Source: Gentiana macrophylla
Lineage: Eukaryota > Streptophyta > Magnoliopsida > Gentianales > Gentianaceae
Reading direction: 5' to 3'
Assembly (NCBI GenBank): GCA_026214975.1
Contig: CM047815.1
Span: 76,661,299-76,725,298 of the forward strand
Length of the DNA: 64,000 bases
Numbering within the stretch: the stretch's first letter is position 1; each line of letters opens with the position of its first letter. Made by a program: the position numbers and the translations under genes. Below are positions 57,609-64,000 of the stretch, piece by piece. The notes below the pieces were generated by a model. The model did no database searches and was not told the origin of the DNA. It was given only the letters and a program-made list of their open reading frames with translations.

Positions 57609-58732
57609 ATCTATAAGACAGAATAAGACAGAATGCGAACATTTAAACCCTAAATAAACTGAGTGAAGTCAAGGTACAAAATGTAGTGGGCAGGGCACCA
57701 CACAGTATAAACAAAGTACATGAAATTGGGAAAAAAGTTTCAAAGTCTCAAAGTACAACATAAGGAGAAGCAATCAGTTCTGGGTCCTCGGAACCTGCTC
57801 TGTTGAAGATGGGGCTAGTCCAGCACTCTGAGAAGCAGGACGATGTCTGGCATACTTGACCCCGATGTCTTCACCCGCTTTAAACTCTCTCAACCGGGCA
57901 TCATAGATCTGACCTGCTCCTTCCTTGTACAGAGAACGATAATGCATAAGGTCAGAGAGAAACAGCTCAGGACGCTGTTCCTTTGCCTCGTCCACACCCG
58001 TCGTATACCCATGATGCATGACAGGGTTCAGTAAGACCTTCAGAGCTCCGGCTAGATGATCGGAGGACTTATATTCATGCACAACTCGGGCATCCCGAGC
58101 AGGAAGAGAAGCTTCCAGAGTAGTGAGTTCAGCCCGGACCTTGGCCAGCGCCTGCCCGAGCTCAGAGTTCTCCGCCACATATTCATCATGCTTGGCCTGG
58201 AGTTCAGCAGTGCACTTGGCCCGAGTCTCGACCAGTTCCTTCTTTAGAGCCGCAATCTCCTGGTCCTTAGTCTTGGAGGCTTCTCTGTGCCTATCACGAC
58301 TCGCTCAGAGCTCCTCAATCGTTCCCTGCAGAGCCTCCTTACTCGCCGCAGACTCGGCAAGGCGATCCAGGAACTCCTGACCGACCTGAGCTCCCTGGAA
58401 AAGACAAAGAAAAGGTAAAAAGGAGGCAGGACAAATAAGAATGACAGACATATTTATTCAAGAACTTACCACCGCGGCGAGGTCCTGGTCCGACAGCTCG
58501 TACAACCGATTATGCCCTGGGGAAGGTTGCTCCTCAGGAGAATCTTCGACGTTCTCTATGGTCTGGCGAGTCGCCTTCCTTTTCTTTGACCGGCCCTTCT
58601 TAGTCGAGGGGGTGATTACCTTCTTCTTCCGGCTGGGCTCGATTGCGTCATCTCTTCCTTCCTGGTCTCCATCCACATCTATCCGCTCCACGTCCCCAGA
58701 GGAGTCATCTGGTTGTCCGGATAAGAGTTGGG

Positions 58733-59824
58733 TGTCTCGGATTTTATGCAAAGCAAAATATAACAAGTAATAAAATAAATCCGGTTTACCCCAAGTGCAG
58801 GGATCGTAGTATAGCGATTAAAAACCGAAGTCGATCCACAGGGAATCGAGGTTGGTCTAGTTCTTAATTTTTCTAAAAGTGTCACGAGAAATAAAAAACT
58901 AAAACGAAAACAAATAACCGAATGAGAGGGTTGTCAATCCAAAGCTAGGAAAGATAATTACGAACCGAACTAACTAAGTTAATTCTAATCTATAAACTAA
59001 GAAGACAATAAAAATTGCTACGAATACTATGATGAAGACGAAGCAAAACAGCACAACGATTTTTCTTTCAAGTAATTTAACAACGAACAAGCAGTGATCC
59101 ACCGATTCCCGCAACCCTCAATTTCGACTCTAGATTTTCTTGTGGTGATTTAACGAAAATTGTGATTCACCTATCGAAAGTATGAACTCCTAATCTCTTA
59201 GAAAAGTTCGCCTATCAATCTTTTATCTTTCGATTTTAAAGATTAACGCTTTCATAACAAATGTGTGAAATCTCTCAATTTCGCAATCTAGATATTCATC
59301 CTAACAACTCTCGTTATTTTTAGGTTAAAAATCTAATCTTTACTATGGTGATCTAAAGTTTAACAACGAATCTCGTCAAACGTTAAACATCAAACAACAA
59401 CCATCTCTCGATTTAAATTGCATAATCAATAAGAACAAAATAAAGATACAAACTTTGATAAAAACTCACAAAACAATCCAAAAGTCGAAATCGAGATGTT
59501 GCTAAGAATCGGTTTCACAAGGTTTGTCCCAACGTGCTTTAGCCTCTCATCATCGTATGATTGCTTGAAATCATTTCAGATTACAACTGTTGATTCGGAG
59601 ACCGTATTCTCCGGAAACAGTTACGACTTCAACAACAACGATCTTTTGATAATTTCCCGAGCATTACAACAATACTACGGTATTATTATTTTTGATATAT
59701 CTGTATATATATATTGATATCATAAAGAAATAAAACAAGAAAAAATGAAATGAAAATGAAATTAGATATATATATATTATTACTAAAAAGAAATAAAACA
59801 AGAAAAATAAAAAAAAAAGAAATT

Positions 59825-59910
<86 letters not shown>

Positions 59911-60851
59911 AGTACTACAACAAAAAAAAAAAAAAGAGCAAGAAAGTAAAAGAAAATTGGCCGAAAGAAGCAGGGGCACCTTCATCTGTGATGAGAATGT
60001 GCCTATTTATAGAAATTAGCTAAGGCCGGACCGGTCCTTGATATGGCCGGACTGGGCCGGGAAAATGCCGGACTGGTCCGGCCTAATCATGACATACATC
60101 CCCCTTAATTATCTTTTTTCCGGATTAAATTATATATTTTGGAATAAAACTTCTAAAATTCATATTTCGAGTTCTGGATCTCCAAACAACATGATTCAAG
60201 AGGCATCGGAAAGCTCTCGGAAAAATATACAACTTTTATGAAGGACTCTTCTTCATAAAATGTCGTTTTGATGAGCCATTCGTTTGCCGAAGATATTTCT
60301 CGATTACCACTAAATCAAATCGATTAGCCACTTGACCACTTGACTTAATGATACTTGAGTTGTAGAAGTCCGATTGACGTGATTCAAAATGCGTTGGAAA
60401 GCTCTTTCAAAGATCTACAACTTTCATTAAGGACACTTCTTCAGAAAATTCCGTTTTAATGAGCCATTTGTTCGTCGAAGATATAATTCGTTAGTGGTAC
60501 CACTAACCACTGAGCCACTTGACCACTTAAGTTAGTGGCACACTCTTATTTCCCTAAAAATACTTCTTTTAGGCCTCAAAACGTGTCATTACTTGGGATT
60601 TTGGTCAACCTATAATTCTGCAATAAACCACCAAAATACCAAACGTAAATCCGACACGACACTCCGGTTACTAAACCGGTACAAAAACTAATAAAAACAC
60701 ATAAAAACACGATATTTTATATAATACTTACTAATTACGTATTTAGATAAATCTAAGGAATTAATGACTTGATTTGATACATAAATGCTCAAAATGGTAT
60801 CAGAAGTGGGGTGAAATGTTATAATAATAACGGTGAATTTTTCCGTCATCA
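58733..60851 (-). mobile_element. Solo LTR (2119 bp) nested in the antisense gene, target duplication TTGGG
   Basis: The unit starts TGTCTCGG and ends CGTCATCA on the plus strand, and is flanked by TTGGG on both sides (58728-58732 and 60852-60856). It has no coding frame and contains an AT microsatellite. Orientation is not certain; minus is given because that strand starts TGATGACGG. Removing it rejoins the two parts of the antisense frame. Confidence 0.82.
59828..59907. repeat. (AT)n microsatellite, about 80 bp
   Basis: A pure AT dinucleotide run within the nested solo LTR. Confidence 0.95.
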
Positions 60852-62299
60852 TTGGGCCGAGGTGGGGGTCAGGACAGTCCCAGCATCTCGGAGGTGTTCC
60901 GGCTCTACATTTTCCTGCAGCTCAGTCTCCTGATTAGGCTCTTCAGGGTTGACCGGAGGAACCACATCATCATTCACGTCCTCCAAAAGGTCAGCAAAGG
61001 AAGACACTGCCAGAGTGAACAACAAGAAGTGTTAGAAAATATTTTACAGATAGTAAAGCATGGAACAAAGCAAGTATTAAAGCCTTACATATCTTGTACT
61101 CCTCCTTATCTAACTCCCTATATGGGTCGTGGCCCGCATGGGCAATCAAGGCGACCAAAATCAACTCGAAAGAATACTTTTTCTCCTTGATGTACACTCC
61201 GCTTTGCGAATGTCGCCTAAAGTTTCCTATCCACGTCAGTTGGCCGGGGATCGCTGTCTAGATCCGAGGAGTTCCACTACCAGGTTCCGAGTCACCTCGG
61301 GGACGAGATAAAGAAGAATCTGGTTTTCCAGCCTTTGTACGAAAGTCTCCCGGCTCGATGAATCGAACGTCAGGCATGAAGTCCCCGACGAGGGAAGCAA
61401 GAGGTACCCAGGCCGCCAGCACCTATTTACGTTGAAAGAACAGTCGAAATGTTTGGACTTTGAAGGGGATGCAAGCACATCTACACCAAATGGCGAAGCC
61501 CACTATCGCCCTTATTCCATTAGGCACGATCTGGGCCAACCCTAGATCATAAAGCTCCAGGACAGCTAAAACGGCAGGGCAAATCGGAAACCTTAAACCG
61601 CATAAAAGCTGCTCTCTGTAGACGGCGCAGTACCCGGCCGGGGCTTGATAGGCATAAACACCGGGAGCAGGGACGGTGGGTTTGAAAAGCGGATTTGTTA
61701 GGTTGTATTGTTTACAAATGCGGGTCACTTCCGTGGAAGTTAGTTTGGTATCAATGCCATGGCAGGCCGCCTGTGATTTCAGAGGCATAAATGCCTTAAG
61801 GGTAAGAACGAATCTAGAAGAAAGGGGAGGATTGAAAAAAGAAAGGGCAGGCCTCTCGAGATTGACTCCGGTAGGGGTACTTTCTTCCTCTAATTCCGGC
61901 TCCGATTCAAATAAGGCCTCAATGGAACTATCAGTAAGGATTATAGGTTCGCTCATTAACAATAGGACAGACTTAGAAGAGTAAGAGAAGAGAGAGAGCT
62001 TACTTGAAAAAAGAGATCGGAGAGATGGAAGAATGGAATGGCAATCGTCCCGGCTTCACGCTTGATTTAAAGAAGTGATAACTGAAAGGACGTGATGAGA
62101 CTGGGGAGTTATAAACCCAAAGATAAGTCTTGGAGAAACCGCCCCATTATTACGTTAAAAACGCCTCGTTTCTCGCACTTGCCGTGGCAACCTAAACGGT
62201 GGTAGAGACACGTGTCGTCGTGACAGCCTGTAATCTTGGAACATCCAGATTGGTCTCAGTCCGCCAGCTCTCTAGGTAGTCCGGCCGACACTGGGCTTA

Positions 62300-62913
62300 T
62301 GACGATGGTATTGATAGACTTGGCCACGTGTCACCTTTACAACATCCCAAGGTTAATGAAGAAAGATAGGAGGGAAGCTTGAAGGGCCAGGAGCCCTCCA
62401 ATATTAAGACCTTACCCCAGGAGGGAGGTCTGCACATCACTGTCCTGCTATCGCCCGCAAAGGTGCACCTCGGCCAGTCGAGAGGTAGGACTTCGTGACT
62501 CAGTCGATCGACTGAGAGCCCACCAAAAGCCGGCTGGCTCTTTCCTTAAGTGGTAAATAACACATGTGCCTATATTATAGGAGAATCCCTGGATCACCGG
62601 AAGGAAATCCCATAATTCAAATATAATCATAATTATCTCTTGTCAGAGATAAACACGTGATGATCCTTAGGGTTTAAGGATTCTACGACTTGTTTGACAA
62701 GAAAAGAAGTGAGACGCCTCCCTATATAATCAGCCCTAAGGAACTACGAATGACTTGATTCCAATTTCTCCATTGGATACGTAGGCAACTTGAGAGAAAC
62801 TAACACTCAGGCTCAGTCTTAATCTTACACAAATCACGATCCCCATTGTCTTTGTTCTTGTTTGAATCGTCCTAGAGGTTATTCGGATCTGTAGGTGAAT
62901 TCCAACATCATCA
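62300..62913 (+). repeat. 3' LTR of the Tat-type element
   Basis: 614 bp, mostly identical to 51004-51623 apart from scattered substitutions and small indels (most around 62420-62520). A short purine-containing tract (ACTGGGCTTA) precedes it. Confidence 0.92.
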
Positions 62914-63534
62914 TGGAGTTTCCTGGATTTTCTGATTGTTTGGAATTTCATGGCAATCGTGGGACAGATGAATCTGAGTGGGAGGAAGTAAACGAGAGAG
63001 AAAACATTAGTTCCGTTATTGAGCGTATTGAAGAGATTGATGTCTCTTCAGAGGGAGAACACTTGTCGCTTTTTAGTGGAGGTGAAAGAGAAGATGATAG
63101 CAATACGCAGAATCTTGAATGGCAGGTCCTTTTAGCTGCAAGTGATCTTGAAATCCTCCCAAATATTGACGGAGACGAAATTCTTCGTGATTTTGTCGAG
63201 ATAGAGAATTCTACAAAAGGTGGTCCTCCAGCTTCAAAACACATCGTCGAATTCCGTGGTTTCTGCAGTTTGTAAAGATGAGATTAGTGTAGATGAAAAG
63301 GTCACTAAACTTCCATGTTCCCATCATTATCATATGCCATGTATTGTTCCATGGCTTAGAATGCGTAACACGTGCCCGTTTGCCGTTATGAGTTTCTTAC
63401 CGATGATGCAGACTACGAAAGAAGCAAGAATGGAAGAGGAGGGGGTGTTGGCTTTAGCTCTACCCGAAATTTCAATCTTAGATACAATTATCAGCTTTTA
63501 CCTTGAGCTTGTTCGCCTGGCTGAGGTACATTAA
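62914..63534 (+). pseudogene. RING-H2 E3 ubiquitin ligase pseudogene, 3' part
   Basis: It resumes directly after the target duplication with an acidic region (GTDESEWEEVNERENISSVIERIEEI) and ends in a RING-H2 domain: CKDEISVDEKVTKLPCSHHYHMPCIVPWLRMRN. The frame shifts before the RING (about 63240). A one-base deletion after NTCP (about 63380) destroys the last zinc-binding cysteine pair and replaces the C-terminus. A ligase of this type would transfer ubiquitin from an E2 to substrate; this copy cannot. The family is CIP8/RING1-like by the spacing and the conserved HYHMPCI.PWL block. Confidence 0.85.
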
Positions 63535-64000
63535 TGAATTCTTGAACTAGATAGACCTTTAGATGATGATGGTTTTTGCTTGTTTGCAATACATTAATGA
63601 TTTCTTACACTGGATAAACCTCTAGATGATGGTTTTTGCTTTTTTCCAAAGGTGTTAAAGTTTTCCATCTACGGTTTTAGTCACAAAGTTGACCAAGATA
63701 CAATTTTTTCCCCACATTTTGAGCTTGCATTGTTTAGTACATGAGACATATGTTATTATTGTTTTTAGTATGAAAATTACGACAGTATTTGAGCTTGTCT
63801 TTAGATTTTGTGGTGTGTTGTTACAAGTTCATTGCTGAGAGATACTAATAGTCAGAATCTTGAAGTTGCAATACATATCTTTCTTGATTATAATGTTTAT
63901 ACATGTTTTTTTCTTTTTCAGTGGTTTGAATATCATTTTGTCCTGAGTTTATTAGAAATTGAGTGACCCTATTTGGATTTTGGAATTGGATAGAGCTGGA
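63535..64000. other. 3' flank of the RING pseudogene
   Basis: AT-rich. A ~55-bp segment containing ACTAGATAGACC/ACTGGATAAACC and GATGATGGTTTTTGCTT is duplicated (about 63546-63580 and 63609-63640). No further gene. Confidence 0.4.

Larger units (their letters stand above)
57774..61962 (-). pseudogene. Antisense gene (aORF) inside the Tat-type element, with introns and a nested solo LTR
   Basis: Opposite in strand to gag-pol. The N-terminal exon starts near 61955 and encodes a domain resembling Pfam Transposase_28, a putative gypsy-type transposon domain (blocks VYAYQAPAGYCAVYREQLL and GLRFPICPAVLAVLELYDL). The next part ends at a GTAAG donor (61087-61088), with an acceptor at 61007: an 82-bp intron. 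The middle exon carries a basic cluster (KKGRSKKRKAT) and is split by the solo LTR (58733-60851). A second intron (58395-58469, GTAAGT...CCAG) precedes the last exon, which holds the HGYTTGVDEAK block and stops at 57774. A stop at 61423 and the insertion make it a pseudogene. The function of such frames is unknown. Confidence 0.75.
51004..62913 (+). mobile_element. Full-length but decayed Tat/Retand-type Ty3/gypsy retrotransposon
   Basis: LTRs at 51004-51623 and 62300-62913 both begin TGACGATGGTATTGATAGAC and end CATCA. The element is flanked by TGGAG on both sides (50999-51003 and 62914-62918), a perfect 5-bp target duplication. The order inside is gag, protease, reverse transcriptase, archaeal-type RNase H, integrase, then ~150-bp tandem repeats, an internal purine tract and an antisense frame with a Transposase_28-like domain. 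The archaeal-type RNase H and antisense frame point to the Tat lineage. Many stops and frameshifts show it is inactive. The element is 11.9 kb, of which 2.1 kb is a nested solo LTR. Confidence 0.93.

Noticed and set aside
58057..58380. Plus-strand Ser-rich open frames in the antisense-gene region
   Set aside because: They are shadows of the minus-strand antisense frame, which has the conserved block and splice sites.
59686..60019. Open frames in the AT microsatellite (Tyr-Ile repeats)
   Set aside because: They are an artefact of the AT dinucleotide run.
60795..60806. TGGTATCAGAAG as a primer binding site of a plus-strand retrotransposon
   Set aside because: It lies inside the unit bounded by the TTGGG duplications, about 45 bp from its right end, with no internal region following.

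Overview
This is a window of nuclear DNA from a flowering plant, most likely a eudicot. The evidence is AT-rich intergenic DNA, short GT-AG introns, plant-type gene families (a GDSL esterase, an M3 oligopeptidase with about 20 exons, a type II membrane-anchored methyltransferase, a RING-H2 ligase) and layers of Ty1/copia, Ty3/gypsy, MITE and SINE elements. I see no bacterial or organellar gene structure. I could not name the species.

Layout. 1-1140 is the 3' end of a decayed copia element. 1.8-3.2 kb holds LTR-like repeats. A two-exon GDSL esterase gene lies at 5503-7619 (minus); it carries a large glycine-rich repeat inserted between the signal peptide and the catalytic domain. A poly(A)-tailed retroposed fragment with 13-bp target duplications sits at 8289-9147. 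A broken endogenous pararetrovirus (Caulimoviridae) occupies about 9600-15100. A 263-bp MITE is at 16048-16310. An 8.2-kb non-autonomous gypsy derivative lies at 16405-24638 (minus) and contains a 1.95-kb solo LTR. A five-exon gene for a lysine- and serine-rich protein follows at 25255-29953 (plus). Foldback MITEs and a single-exon methyltransferase gene lie at 31.4-32.6 kb, then copia and chromovirus scraps at 34.6-35.7 kb. A 20-exon thimet-oligopeptidase-like gene spans 39930-50042 (minus), with MITEs and a SINE in its introns. At the right end, a RING-finger E3 gene is cut in two by an 11.9-kb Tat/Retand-type gypsy element (51004-62913, 5-bp target duplication TGGAG), which is itself split by a 2.1-kb solo LTR.

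Four protein genes look intact: GDSL esterase, lysine/serine-rich protein, methyltransferase and oligopeptidase. They do not form an evident pathway. The two related gypsy elements share LTR sequence, a conserved post-LTR motif and an antisense reading frame. One keeps a broken gag-pol; the other keeps only LTRs, tandem repeats and the end of the antisense frame, so it looks like a deletion derivative of the same family. The most unusual single gene is the glycine-repeat GDSL protein. No wholly new defence-like or multi-gene system is evident.
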